From Youhaiella tibetensis (GTDB taxonomy: Bacteria; Pseudomonadota; Alphaproteobacteria; Rhizobiales; Devosiaceae): a stretch of DNA of 64,000 bases. The notes under the pieces are model-generated. The model did not search any database, was not told the origin of the DNA, and was given only the letters and a program-made list of their open reading frames with translations. The position numbers were made by a program, and so were the translations under genes. The number at the start of each line of letters is the position of its first letter. Position 1 is the first letter of the stretch. This document shows positions 9,900-22,600 of the stretch, piece after piece. The stretch lies in the NCBI RefSeq assembly GCF_008000755.1, contig NZ_CP041690.1:2233260-2297259 (forward strand), written 5' to 3'.

Positions 9900-9968
9900 G
9901 GGGCATGCGATCAGCACGGGAACGCTCCGGTGGGCTTGTCGGTTGTGACACCAACCGAGAGGAACGCC

Positions 9969-10388
9969 ATGGCCATCAAGGATCTATTCAATCGCATGTC
10001 GCACGCCGTCTCCAAGGCGACAGGTCAGCCCATCACCTTTGCCCTCGCCGTTGCGCTCGTCGTGGTGTGGGCCGTCAGCGGGCCGATTTTCGGCTATTCG
10101 GAGACCTGGCAACTGGTGATCAACACCGGAACAACGATCATCACCTTCCTGATGGTGTTCGTGCTGCAGAGCTCGCAGAACCGGGACGGCCTGGCGCTGC
10201 AGCTAAAACTCGATGAACTCATCCTGGCGGCCAGCAAGGCCGAGAACCGGTTCATAGGAGCAGAAAAGCTCACCGACGAGGAGATCCGGCAGTTGCGCGA
10301 TCTTTGCGACAGCCAGAAGGTCAAGGCCGACGCCCCGAAGCCCAGGACAAAGGCTCGGACGCGATCCAAGCGGGCTACCGCCAACTAG
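9969..10388 (+). CDS. Low-affinity iron permease family membrane protein
   Basis: A 139-residue protein resembling the bacterial low-affinity iron permease (Fet4-like) family. It has two membrane spans (about 18-36 and 46-66), the family stretch WQLVINTGTTIITFLMVFVLQ followed by SSQNRDGLALQLKLDEL, and a basic cytoplasmic C-terminus ending in KPRTKARTRSKR. The ATG at 9969 is preceded by GAGAGGAACGCC; the longer open frame upstream overlaps the FtsB-type gene and lacks homologous character. Transport of iron by the short bacterial members has not been shown to my knowledge. Confidence 0.8.
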   Translation: MAIKDLFNRMSHAVSKATGQPITFALAVALVVVWAVSGPIFGYSETWQLVINTGTTIITFLMVFVLQSSQNRDGLALQLKLDELILAASKAENRFIGAEKLTDEEIRQLRDLCDSQKVKADAPKPRTKARTRSKRATAN

Positions 10389-10412
10389 CTTGACGCCACA
10401 GGCTGGCTCGGA

Positions 10413-11078
10413 TTGGGAGCCCGACGTATAGTCACCTCGTCCTTCGAGCTGTCCGGTGAGCAATTGGATCGGGATTTCGAAACGCGCCTGGTTATCCGCC
10501 AGTTGGTCGAGGATTGGGCGATCTTCCGCGACGCACGCCTCTGGGATCGCTTCCGGCAGGTCTGGCACTCCGACGGCCGCATGATGGCCACATGGTTCCA
10601 GGGATCGGCTGAAGAGTTCATCCAGGTAAGCCAGTCCGGATACGACAACGGTGTGCGTATCCTCCACTTTCTGGGCGGCTCCACGATCGACCTCGCCGGG
10701 GACCGGGCCATCGCGCAGACCAAGATGACCATCTCCCAGCGCGCCCTGGTGGATGACGTCGAGGTGGACGTCGTTTGCACCGGCCGGTTCTACGATTTCT
10801 TCGAGCGGCGCGATGCGCGCTGGGGTCTCGTGCTGCGCCAGCCGATCTATGAGAAGGACCGTATGGATCCTGTCGATCCTGCGGCAACCCTGCGCCTGTC
10901 TGGTGACCTCCTCGCCCTCTTTCCTGTCGGCTATCGGCACCTGGCCTATCTGCAAACGCGCGTCGGCTACACCGTCAAGCGGGACATGCCGGGGCTCGAC
11001 GGCCCGGAGGTCGAGGCCCTCTATGTGTCCGGTTCCAACTGGCTTGGAGGAAAGCCACACAGGTGGACTGGGCACTAA
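10413..11078 (+). CDS. NTF2-like (SnoaL) protein of unknown function
   Basis: A 221-residue protein whose first 150 residues look like an NTF2/SnoaL fold: the LVIRQLVEDWAIFRDARLWDRF helix, FHSDGRM-like segment (VWHSDGRMMATWF), then GGSTIDLAGDRAIAQTKMTI and VVCTGRFYDFFERRDARWGL strands. Such folds serve as isomerases, dehydratases or ligand binders; no catalytic assignment is possible here. There is no ATG at the 5' end: TTG at 10413 or TTG at 10464 are the candidates, and neither has an ideal ribosome site, so the start is uncertain. It converges on eno. Confidence 0.7.
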   Translation: MGARRIVTSSFELSGEQLDRDFETRLVIRQLVEDWAIFRDARLWDRFRQVWHSDGRMMATWFQGSAEEFIQVSQSGYDNGVRILHFLGGSTIDLAGDRAIAQTKMTISQRALVDDVEVDVVCTGRFYDFFERRDARWGLVLRQPIYEKDRMDPVDPAATLRLSGDLLALFPVGYRHLAYLQTRVGYTVKRDMPGLDGPEVEALYVSGSNWLGGKPHRWTGH

Positions 11079-11080
11079 CG

Positions 11081-11103
11081 AAAAAGGGGCCGCGAGCGGC
11101 CCC
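11081..11103 (-). terminator. Intrinsic terminator of eno
   Basis: On the minus strand GGGGCCG-CTCG-CGGCCCC forms a 7-bp GC-only stem with a four-base loop, followed by TTTTT. It lies 31 bases after the eno stop codon. The plus-strand side lacks a T tract, so it acts for eno only. Confidence 0.9.
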
Positions 11104-11133
11104 TTCCGGATGGTGCGATTTGACGCGAGCGTC

Positions 11134-12429
<1,296 letters not shown>

Positions 12430-12538
12430 CTAGGTTTGCCCTTGTTCGGCCCCTCATATTGAAGCTTTGTGACAGTTAAAAGAGGGCACGGCAAAAATAC
12501 CTGCCGCGCCCGCGAAATCGATGCAGTTCCCGAGGCGA

Positions 12539-13036
12539 TCAGGCCGCTTCGCTGCGCAGCTGGGCGACGAGCCGATCGATGGTCATGCCCCAGCCCTCGC
12601 CCATGCCCATCTCCAGCCATTCCCTGGTCTTGTCTTCGCTCAGGTGATCGGCAAGCTGCAGCCGGAAGATCATCTCGGTTTGCTCCCCGCGAGGCTCGAA
12701 AAGGATCGTGACGAGCGGCGCGTCATCGATGTTCCCTGGATCGAGGCTGGGCCAACCACCGACCGCGCCCCAGGTGAAGACCAGTTTCCGAGCCGGCACG
12801 ATCTCGCGATAGATGCCGCCGGTCATGTACTGGGTGTCGGCATTGACCACCATGTGCTGGCGCCACGCACCCCCTACCCGCAGGTCGACCGAAATCGGCT
12901 CGGAAACCGGCATGCCCGGGTTGAAGAACCAATCCAGGAGGCCCGCGTCGGTCCAGGCGTCGAACACGACTTCGGGCGGCGCATCGAACGTGCGGCGCAA
13001 TTCGATCCCTCGTCCAAGGGCATAGCTTGGGGTCAT
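12539..13036 (-). CDS. SRPBCC (AHSA1-like) protein
   Basis: A 165-residue START/AHSA1-like protein. Characteristic segments are LRRTFDAPPEVVFDAWTDAGLLDWFF, VDLRVGGAWRQHM, GGIYREIVPARKLVFTW and a C-terminal GEGWGMTIDRLVAQL. The fold binds hydrophobic ligands; the ligand is unknown. The ATG overlaps the stop codon of the ArsR gene (ATGA), so the pair is translationally coupled. ArsR-SRPBCC pairs are common in proteobacteria, which suggests that the SRPBCC protein is the main target of its neighbour's regulation. Confidence 0.88.
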   Translation of the reverse strand: MTPSYALGRGIELRRTFDAPPEVVFDAWTDAGLLDWFFNPGMPVSEPISVDLRVGGAWRQHMVVNADTQYMTGGIYREIVPARKLVFTWGAVGGWPSLDPGNIDDAPLVTILFEPRGEQTEMIFRLQLADHLSEDKTREWLEMGMGEGWGMTIDRLVAQLRSEAA

Positions 13037-13395
13037 TTCTCGTCTCCTCCTGTTGATCCTTTTGCGGCAGACCGGGCTGCCATGATCTGCCTGACCTTCT
13101 CGTCGAGGCGATCGAAGCGCTCGCTGAAGAAGGCACGATATTGCCCCAGCCACTCGTCCGCCGCTTCCAGCGGGGCCGCCTCGAGGCGGCAAGGCCGGTA
13201 CTGGGCCGCGCGCTCCTTGACGACGAGCCCCGCTTCCTCAAGCACCTTGAGATGGCGCGACACGGTCGGGAGGCTGATTGGAAAGGGTTCGGCCAGTTCG
13301 TTGACCGTCGCAGGACCTTGCGAAAGCCGCGCCAGCATTGCGCGTCGCGTCGGATCTGCAAGGGCGGCGAAGGTGGCGCTAAGGGCGTCCTGCAT
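13033..13395 (-). CDS. ArsR-family HTH transcriptional regulator
   Basis: A 120-residue winged-helix repressor. Visible are the N-terminal ALADPTRRAMLARLSQGPATVNELA, the recognition helix in ISLPTVSRHLKVLEEAGLV, and the wing (KERAAQYRPCRLEAAPL). No metal-binding cysteine cluster of the CxC type is visible, so it belongs to the non-metal branch usually paired with SRPBCC proteins. It is probably autoregulatory: a perfect 7-bp inverted repeat lies 27 bases upstream of its start. Confidence 0.92.
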   Translation of the reverse strand: MQDALSATFAALADPTRRAMLARLSQGPATVNELAEPFPISLPTVSRHLKVLEEAGLVVKERAAQYRPCRLEAAPLEAADEWLGQYRAFFSERFDRLDEKVRQIMAARSAAKGSTGGDEK

Positions 13396-13421
13396 ATTTG
13401 CTCAACTTGCTAATTACGTGT

Positions 13422-13437
13422 TTGCGTAAATACGCAA
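13422..13437. promoter_or_regulatory. Palindromic operator candidate for the ArsR-type repressor
   Basis: TTGCGTA-AA-TACGCAA is a perfect inverted repeat in the 122-base spacer between arsR (-) and the ABC ATPase gene (+). On the minus strand it overlaps a possible -35 (TTGCGT), with ATTAGC 17 bases downstream as -10. An outer AACTTGC/GCAAGTT repeat surrounds it. Confidence 0.55.
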
Positions 13438-13517
13438 GTTCGTGAGAAAGGTCAACACGGAGCGGTTGGCGTGACACGGGCGCGGAATCGTCTAGATTTC
13501 GATCCCCGGGGGAAATC

Positions 13518-14516
13518 ATGGCACCAATCATCCAGACGCAGGCCGTCAGCAAGCGGTTCCGGCAACACAAGCGTTTCCCTGGCATTTCGGGCGCCATCAA
13601 GAGCCTTTTCACGCACGACTACACCGAGGTCGTGGCGGTGAACGACGTCTCATTCTCCATCGATGCGGGCGAAGCGGTGGGCTATCTGGGGCCCAATGGG
13701 GCCGGCAAGTCCACCATGATCAAGATGATGACAGGCATCCTGGTCCCGACCACTGGCTCGGTTTCGGTGCTCGGCCGCACCCCGCATGAACAGCGCATGA
13801 CCAACGCCTGGGAGATTGGCGTGGTCTTCGGGCAGCGCAGCCAGCTCTGGTGGGACCTGCCCGTCATCGATTCCTTCCAGCTCCACCGCCGCATCTACGA
13901 CATCGCCGAGGCTCGCTTCGAGGAGAACCTCAAGCACCTCAGTGCCATGCTTGGACTGGCGCCGTTTCTCGACCGTGCCGTCCGCCAGCTCAGCCTGGGC
14001 CAGCGCATGCGCGCCGAAGTCGTCATGGCGCTGCTCCATGACCCCAAGGTGCTGTTCCTGGACGAACCCACGATCGGGCTGGACGTCGTCGCCAAGGATG
14101 CCGTGCGCAAGTTCCTGGCGCAGGTGAACCGCGAGCGCGGCGTCACCATCATCCTGACCACCCACGACCTGCAGGACATCGAGGAAATCTGCCCGCGCCT
14201 GATCATGGTCGATGACGGCAAGCTGCTGTTCGACGGCGAGTTGGGGCGCCTGCGGGCCTCTCTGGGCGCCAAGCGCCGCCTGACGCTCGAATTCGGCTCC
14301 GATCCTGGTCCCATCGCCCTGCCCTCCGCCAGCCTGACCAGCGACGAGGGCCTGCGCAAGCACTTCCTGGTCGACAACGAGGCGGCATCGCTCCTCGACC
14401 TCCTCGCAGAACTGGGCACCGGCCACGACCTGCGCGACGTCGAAATCGAAGAACCCGGCATCGAGGAGGTCATCCGCACCTTCTACCAGCGCCGTCCCGC
14501 CATCGTTTCGGCCTGA
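13518..14516 (+). CDS. ABC-2 type exporter, ATP-binding protein
   Basis: A 332-residue ATPase of the ABC-2 exporter group that partners with DUF990-like permeases. Walker A GPNGAGKST (58-66), the Q-loop region VVFGQRSQLWWDLPV, signature LSLGQRMRAEV, Walker B VLFLDEPTIGLD and the H-loop TTHDLQDIEEI are intact. The QLWWDLPV segment is typical of this exporter branch, for which a Synechocystis member is implicated in viologen export. The ATG is preceded by GGGGGAAATC. It heads a four-gene operon with two permeases and a HAD protein. Confidence 0.92.
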   Translation: MAPIIQTQAVSKRFRQHKRFPGISGAIKSLFTHDYTEVVAVNDVSFSIDAGEAVGYLGPNGAGKSTMIKMMTGILVPTTGSVSVLGRTPHEQRMTNAWEIGVVFGQRSQLWWDLPVIDSFQLHRRIYDIAEARFEENLKHLSAMLGLAPFLDRAVRQLSLGQRMRAEVVMALLHDPKVLFLDEPTIGLDVVAKDAVRKFLAQVNRERGVTIILTTHDLQDIEEICPRLIMVDDGKLLFDGELGRLRASLGAKRRLTLEFGSDPGPIALPSASLTSDEGLRKHFLVDNEAASLLDLLAELGTGHDLRDVEIEEPGIEEVIRTFYQRRPAIVSA

Positions 14517-14524
14517 GGCGCGCC

Positions 14525-15313
14525 ATGTACCTGGCCTTTGCATCGAGCGCCTTCCAGACCCGCCTCGCTTACCGGGGTGAAGTGTGGGCAACCATCTTCG
14601 GCGAACTGCTGCTCATCTTCGTCAAGATCGCGATCTGGATGGCGGTGTTCACCGGCGTCCAAAGCGTGGCGGGCATCACCCTGCCCGACATGATCACCTA
14701 TTCAGTGGTCGCCGGCTCGCTCTTTGCCGCCTGGGACAATCGCGAACTTCTCTACGGTATCGGAGACTCGATCCGCACGGGCGACGTCGCCGTGTTCCTG
14801 CTCAAGCCATTGCGCTACCCGCTCTACCTGTTCTCGGTGGAAGGCGGAAAGATGCTCTTCGCGCTCATCACCATCGTGCTGCCGACGGCTGTGGTCACCG
14901 CGCTGGTCTACGGCCTTTCCCCTCCGGCCAGCATTTTTCACGCCGCGTTCTTCGTGCTTTTCTGGATTCAGTCCTTCGTGCTGTTGTTCCTGATGTCGGC
15001 GATCTGCGGGCTTATGGCGTTCTGGCTCATGACGGCGTTCTCGCTCGATTGGGTATTCCGCGCCTTCATGATCCTGCTCTCGGGCATGTTCATTCCGCTC
15101 TGGTTCTTCCCGCCCGGCTTCGACACCATCGCCCTGCACCTGCCCTTTGCCTGGGTCGGCTACTACCCGGCGGCCGTTTATCTCGGAAAGCTCGGGGTGG
15201 CCGATACCGTGATCCATTTCGGCTATGGCCTTCTGTGGACGCTCGCCGCGACGCTCGGCGTCGCCGCCCTCTGGCATCGCGCCTCCCGGCGCATAACGGT
15301 CCAGGGAGGGTAA
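14525..15313 (+). CDS. ABC-2 type exporter permease (first)
   Basis: A 262-residue integral membrane protein with about six predicted spans. It begins MYLAFASSAFQTRLAYRGE, the amphipathic start typical of this permease family, and carries the ABC-2 signature IGDSIRTGDVAVFLLKPLRYPLY that contacts the ATPase. Its start follows the ATPase stop by eight bases and its stop is three bases before the second permease. Together the two permeases probably form a heterodimeric channel. Confidence 0.88.
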   Translation: MYLAFASSAFQTRLAYRGEVWATIFGELLLIFVKIAIWMAVFTGVQSVAGITLPDMITYSVVAGSLFAAWDNRELLYGIGDSIRTGDVAVFLLKPLRYPLYLFSVEGGKMLFALITIVLPTAVVTALVYGLSPPASIFHAAFFVLFWIQSFVLLFLMSAICGLMAFWLMTAFSLDWVFRAFMILLSGMFIPLWFFPPGFDTIALHLPFAWVGYYPAAVYLGKLGVADTVIHFGYGLLWTLAATLGVAALWHRASRRITVQGG

Positions 15314-15316
15314 CCT

Positions 15317-16123
15317 ATGAGCCTGCGCACTGCCCCACAGGTCCTGCCTTTCCTGGTCAAACTCTTCGTCAAGTCGCAGATGGAGTATCGCGGCGCCTTC
15401 ATCCTCGACAGGATTGCGCAGATCATCAATTACGGCGCGGCTTACGCCGGCATCTGGATCCTGCTACTGCGCTTCGGCAACCTGGGAGGCTGGAATTGGT
15501 CCGAGCTGGCCCTGCTGCTGAGCTTCCAGTTGCTCGCCTATGCGCTGGGCGCCTCGTTCAGCTTCACCCAGTTCCGCGAGATGCAGAACCTAGTCCGCAA
15601 CGGCACCTTCGAGGCGCTGCTGGTCAAGCCGTTCAGCCCCTGGGCTTATCTCGCCTTCGCTGGCCTCAACATCGGCTACCTGGGCCACTTCATCCTGGGC
15701 GTCGGCCTCATGATCTGGGCCGTCCTGCAGGTCGACGTTGCCTGGAATTTCGGCAACATCCTGTACCTCACGGCCTCGATGATCAGCGCCGCCCTGATCG
15801 TGTGTTCGCTCATGACGATGATCGGCGCGGCATCCCTCGTACTGGTGCGCTCGAACTACCTGTTCTCGATCTTCTTCGGGTTCTGGGAGTTCACCCGCTA
15901 CCCGCTCTCGATCTTCCCTGCGGTGATCCAGGTGATGCTCTACACCATTGTTCCCATGGGTTTCATGGCCTATGTCCCTGTGGCCTGGCTGCTGGGCAAG
16001 GACATTCCCCTCCTGGGCGCCTGGGCCGGGCCGCTCGGCCTGCTGGCGGGCCCCATCACGGTGGTAATCGCCATGGCACAGTGGCGCTACTGCATCCGGC
16101 GTTACCAGGGAGCCGGCGGCTAG
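15317..16123 (+). CDS. ABC-2 type exporter permease (second)
   Basis: A 268-residue membrane protein of the same family as the preceding one but distinct in sequence. It has six likely spans and a comparable coupling segment, REMQNLVRNGTFEALLVKPFSPW, plus a FFGFWEFTRYPLSIFP segment characteristic of DUF990/ABC2-like permeases. It is close to the upstream permease (three-base gap) and to the HAD gene (11-base gap), so one transcript is likely. The substrate cannot be inferred from sequence. Confidence 0.88.
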   Translation: MSLRTAPQVLPFLVKLFVKSQMEYRGAFILDRIAQIINYGAAYAGIWILLLRFGNLGGWNWSELALLLSFQLLAYALGASFSFTQFREMQNLVRNGTFEALLVKPFSPWAYLAFAGLNIGYLGHFILGVGLMIWAVLQVDVAWNFGNILYLTASMISAALIVCSLMTMIGAASLVLVRSNYLFSIFFGFWEFTRYPLSIFPAVIQVMLYTIVPMGFMAYVPVAWLLGKDIPLLGAWAGPLGLLAGPITVVIAMAQWRYCIRRYQGAGG

Positions 16124-16134
16124 GGAGAACGCGA

Positions 16135-16830
16135 ATGAGTCTGAAAGCCATTGGTTTCGACGCGGACGACACGCTTTGGCAGAACGAGCAGTTCTACCGG
16201 CTCACCGAAGCGCGTTTCGCCGAACTGCTCTCCGACTACGCCGATCCGGCCGATCTGTCGGCAAAGCTGCTCGAGACCGAGAAGCGCACGCTTGGTCTTT
16301 ATGGCTTCGGCATCAAGGGCTTTACGCTCTCCATGATCGAAACCGCCATCCAGGTGACGGACGGCAAGATCCCCTCTTCCGTCGTCGCCGACATCCTGGC
16401 GGCAGGACGGGACATGCTGAGCCACCCGATCGAAACGCTGCCCCACGCGCGTGAGACGCTGGAACAACTGATGGGGACCTACCGGCTGATACTCATCACC
16501 AAGGGCGACCTGTTCGACCAGGAGCGCAAGCTCGCCCAATCGGGGCTGGGCGAATTCTTCGATGCGGTCGAGATCGTCAGCGACAAGACTGCGGCAACCT
16601 ACGAGCGCATTTTCCGCAGCCACGCGGAAGGGCCCGGCAGCGCCCTCGTGGTCGGCAACTCACTTAAATCCGACATCGTGCCGGCCATCGCCGCGGGAAG
16701 CTGGGGCGTCTACGTGCCGCATGCGCTCACCTGGAGTTACGAGCATGTCGAAGCGCCGGCCGACGAGCCCCGCTTCAGGCAGATCGAGCACCTCGGTCAG
16801 TTGACCGAGGTGCTCGACCATTTGCGCTAG
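16135..16830 (+). CDS. HAD-family hydrolase
   Basis: A 231-residue haloacid-dehalogenase-like phosphatase. Motif I is FDADDTLW (catalytic Asp nucleophile and the general acid two residues on), motif II is LILITKGD, the conserved Lys is in the EIVSDKTAATY region, and motif III is VVGNSLKSDIVPAIAAG. A helical cap domain lies between motifs I and II. The ATG follows GGGAGAACGCGA. It is last in the ABC exporter operon and ends 2 bases from the convergent M81 gene; a role in making or modifying the exported compound is only a guess. Confidence 0.85.
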   Translation: MSLKAIGFDADDTLWQNEQFYRLTEARFAELLSDYADPADLSAKLLETEKRTLGLYGFGIKGFTLSMIETAIQVTDGKIPSSVVADILAAGRDMLSHPIETLPHARETLEQLMGTYRLILITKGDLFDQERKLAQSGLGEFFDAVEIVSDKTAATYERIFRSHAEGPGSALVVGNSLKSDIVPAIAAGSWGVYVPHALTWSYEHVEAPADEPRFRQIEHLGQLTEVLDHLR

Positions 16831-16832
16831 GC

Positions 16833-18275
16833 TCAGATCGCGCGCGAGCGCGCCGACCAGAGCACCCTGGGTTCGTACGAAAAATCCTTGTCGAACGGAT
16901 AGGTCGGTACCGCCTTGCGCAGGCGCGGCAAGCGCTCGACATACTGGTCCACGACACCCGGCGAGAGCGCCATGATCGAGGGATTGGCGATCGGCGCCAG
17001 TTCGGGTGACAGGTAGCCCGACTTCACGACGACGATCCTGGCATCCATCGGATTGAACCCGAGACGGACGAAATCGTGGATGTTGTGGTACGGGCGCCGC
17101 TTGGAATGCACGACGACCGAAATACCGCCGACCTGCAGCACCGCTTCGCGCAGCACGGGATCCTCGACCTCGAGCAGGAACGCGACCTCGGCCTCGACCT
17201 GCACCGGCTTGCTGCCCGCGCTATCGAGCGTTGCACCGATCGAAACCTCGATCTTTGCGCCGACGCCGGCAGCATAGGCGGCCTCGGTGGCGGGCCGGTC
17301 CGTAATCCCGGCGAGGATAACGCCCTTGGCACCTTTCTCGATCAGCGTTGCCAAGACATCGGCACGGTCACCGACGCCGCCGGCGGTCGGGTTGTCGCCG
17401 GAGTCGGCCAGCACGACCGGATGCGTCTGGCTGGCCATGGCCCAATCGACGCAGTCCTCGACGCTCCCGGTGCGGGAGCCGAAGGCGAACTCCTCGCGCG
17501 CATCCCAATAGGCCCTGGCCAGGGTCAGCGCTTCGCGCGTCATGGCTTCGCGATCCGTTCCGGTCATCACCACGGCGGCGGTGGCGCGCGGCTCGTCCGC
17601 CCATACATAACCCACCATCAGCGAGGCGTCCCAGATGCCCGGGATGGCATCGAGCTTGGGTAGCCGGGCATAGAGGCTGCGTGCCGGCTCGTCTTCGGTG
17701 GACGTTTTCTCGCCCGGCAGCACCACCGGTATCGGGCACCAGAGCAGCGATGGCTTCTCGCCGCCCTCAAGTGTGCGCAGCAGCAGTGCTACCGAGCGCC
17801 GCATCGTCTCTTCGACGTCGATGTGGGGCGCCGTGCGATAGGTCGAGTAGCAGTCGAGATTGTCGATGATCCGCTCGCTGAGGTTCCCGTGGAGATCGTA
17901 ACTGGCGGTGATAGGGCAATCGGGGCCGACGGCAGCGCGCGCGGCAGCGATGAAATCGCCCTCGGCGTCTTCCAATCCCTCCACGAAAGCCGCGCCGTGC
18001 AGGGCCAGGTAAAGCCCGTCGATCTCGCCATGGGCGGCCAGGCGCTCGAGGAATTCGCGCTTGAAGCCCTCATAGGTCTCACGTGCTATCGGACCGCCGG
18101 GCACTGCGCGTGCATGGAGCGTAGGCAGGAAGGTCGCGTCATAATCCTTGAGAAACCGGAAGGCGGGCGCCTCGAGAAGTGCGTCCCCGCGATGGACGGT
18201 GAAATCTTCGGTTCGGGACAGGACGGGATTGTAGGTGCTGGATTCGATGTGAAATCCGCCAAAAGCAATGCGCAT
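16833..18275 (-). CDS. M81-family (MlrC-like) metallopeptidase
   Basis: A 480-residue protein of the MlrC family, named for microcystin-degrading MlrC but widespread with unknown substrates. The N-terminus has the family GGFHIESSTYNP with a likely zinc-ligand His; further conserved parts are LALHGAAFVEGLEDAEGD, SYDLHGNLSERI, VLADSGDNPTAGGVGD and the C-terminal DARIVVVKSGYLSPELAPI. Length is normal for the family. It is transcribed singly. No signal peptide is evident, pointing to a cytosolic protein. Confidence 0.9.
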   Translation of the reverse strand: MRIAFGGFHIESSTYNPVLSRTEDFTVHRGDALLEAPAFRFLKDYDATFLPTLHARAVPGGPIARETYEGFKREFLERLAAHGEIDGLYLALHGAAFVEGLEDAEGDFIAAARAAVGPDCPITASYDLHGNLSERIIDNLDCYSTYRTAPHIDVEETMRRSVALLLRTLEGGEKPSLLWCPIPVVLPGEKTSTEDEPARSLYARLPKLDAIPGIWDASLMVGYVWADEPRATAAVVMTGTDREAMTREALTLARAYWDAREEFAFGSRTGSVEDCVDWAMASQTHPVVLADSGDNPTAGGVGDRADVLATLIEKGAKGVILAGITDRPATEAAYAAGVGAKIEVSIGATLDSAGSKPVQVEAEVAFLLEVEDPVLREAVLQVGGISVVVHSKRRPYHNIHDFVRLGFNPMDARIVVVKSGYLSPELAPIANPSIMALSPGVVDQYVERLPRLRKAVPTYPFDKDFSYEPRVLWSARSRAI

Positions 18276-18460
18276 GAAGTATCTCGGTGCTGCTGGTCCG
18301 CTACCGATGAGAATTGGGTGAAACCGTTTTCAGAGCAACGCACAATTTGTGAAAAGATTGGGGAATCGGGGCGTTCCGGAGCGGGTCCTGCTTGCGCACA
18401 GGCCGCCCGCGCTTCCTTATCGCTAGAGGCAACGCGCCGCGGCAATCCAGGGAGGGAACA

Positions 18461-18883
18461 TTGACCCGTATCATCAAGCAACTGGCCCACGTCTGCATCT
18501 TCACCGACGACCTCGACGCCACCGAGGCCTTCTACCGCGACGTCCTCGGCATACCGGTCAAGTTCCGCTTCGTCCGCAACGGAAAGCCGCACGGATTCTA
18601 TCTCGATGTGGGCGGACGCACGAATATCGAGGTGTTCGAGAAGGCGGATACGGCATTTGCCGAATCCAACGCGATCAACCACCTCTGCCTGGAAGTCGAG
18701 AACATGGACGAGGCCATCGCCCACGTCCGCGCGCAGGGCGTCGCCATCACCGACAAGAAGTTCGGGATCGACGACACTTACCAATCCTGGACGGCCGACC
18801 CGAACGGAGTGAAGATCGAACTCTTCGAATACACGGCCAAAAGCGCCCAGTTCCTTGGCGGCGACCGCAACGTCAACTGGTAG
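18461..18883 (+). CDS. VOC-family (glyoxalase-like) protein
   Basis: A 140-residue vicinal-oxygen-chelate protein. The two beta-alpha-beta-beta-beta modules are seen as LAHVCIFTDDLDATEAFYRDVLG and INHLCLEVENMDEAIAHVRAQG, with metal-ligand candidates His10-like, Glu in NIEVFE, His in NHLCLE and Glu in KIELFEY. I chose TTG at 18461 because GGGAGGGAA lies immediately upstream; no ATG is available nearby. TTGCGC and CTTATC with an 18-base spacer upstream (about 18393-18422) could be the promoter. Reaction not determinable. Confidence 0.85.
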   Translation: MTRIIKQLAHVCIFTDDLDATEAFYRDVLGIPVKFRFVRNGKPHGFYLDVGGRTNIEVFEKADTAFAESNAINHLCLEVENMDEAIAHVRAQGVAITDKKFGIDDTYQSWTADPNGVKIELFEYTAKSAQFLGGDRNVNW

Positions 18884-19268
18884 TCAGGAGAGATCGAGCG
18901 CGAACCGCTTGAGGACGTCCAGTTCCACATGGCGCAACGCGCCAAGGTGCGTGGCGCGCAGGAACACCTTGGGCGCCACGCCGGCGGCATAGGCTTCGAC
19001 CCAACGGTCGGCGACAAGGCACCAACGATCCCCGGGCGACAGCCCCGGAAACGCGAATTGCGGCATGGGGGTCGAAAGGTCGTTGCCGACCGACTTCGAG
19101 AACGCCAGAAATTCCGCTGTCATCTGGGCGCAGATCAGGTGCCGGCCCTGATCTTCGGGCCCCGCAGAGCAATGGCCGTTGCGATAGAAGCCCGTCAGCG
19201 GATCAGTCGAACACGCTTCCAGCGGCTCGCTGAAGACGTTCAGTTCCGGCTCGCGCTCGAAGAACGGG

Positions 19269-19276
<8 letters not shown>
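18884..19276 (-). CDS. DUF2237 family protein
   Basis: A 130-residue protein of the DUF2237 family. Characteristic segments are NVFSEPLEACSTDPLTGFYRNGHC near the start, HLICAQMTAEFLAFSKSVGNDLSTP, and GLSPGDRWCLVADRWVEA. No function is known to me. The start is a TTG inside the end of glmS (8-base overlap), and an in-frame stop two codons upstream excludes any earlier start. The downstream end touches the convergent VOC gene with no gap. Overlap implies translational coupling to glmS. Confidence 0.85.
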
Positions 19277-21095
<1,819 letters not shown>

Positions 21096-21099
21096 GGTC

Positions 21100-22455
<1,356 letters not shown>

Positions 22456-22600
22456 TGCGATTGTCTCACGGCAAGAGTGTGCACTGCGCTCTTTCTCACT
22501 TTTATGGCAGCAACGTGTTGGCAAAGCGATAATGCAGAACCCGCACGATGCTAAAGTGTTCTCCGGGGGCCTGATTCGACGGCCACATTCGGAGGATGAC

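Noticed and set aside
14584-16134. N-terminal extension of the HAD protein through the permease genes
   Set aside because: Out of frame with the conserved permeases; the HAD start at 16135 has its own ribosome site and begins with motif I.
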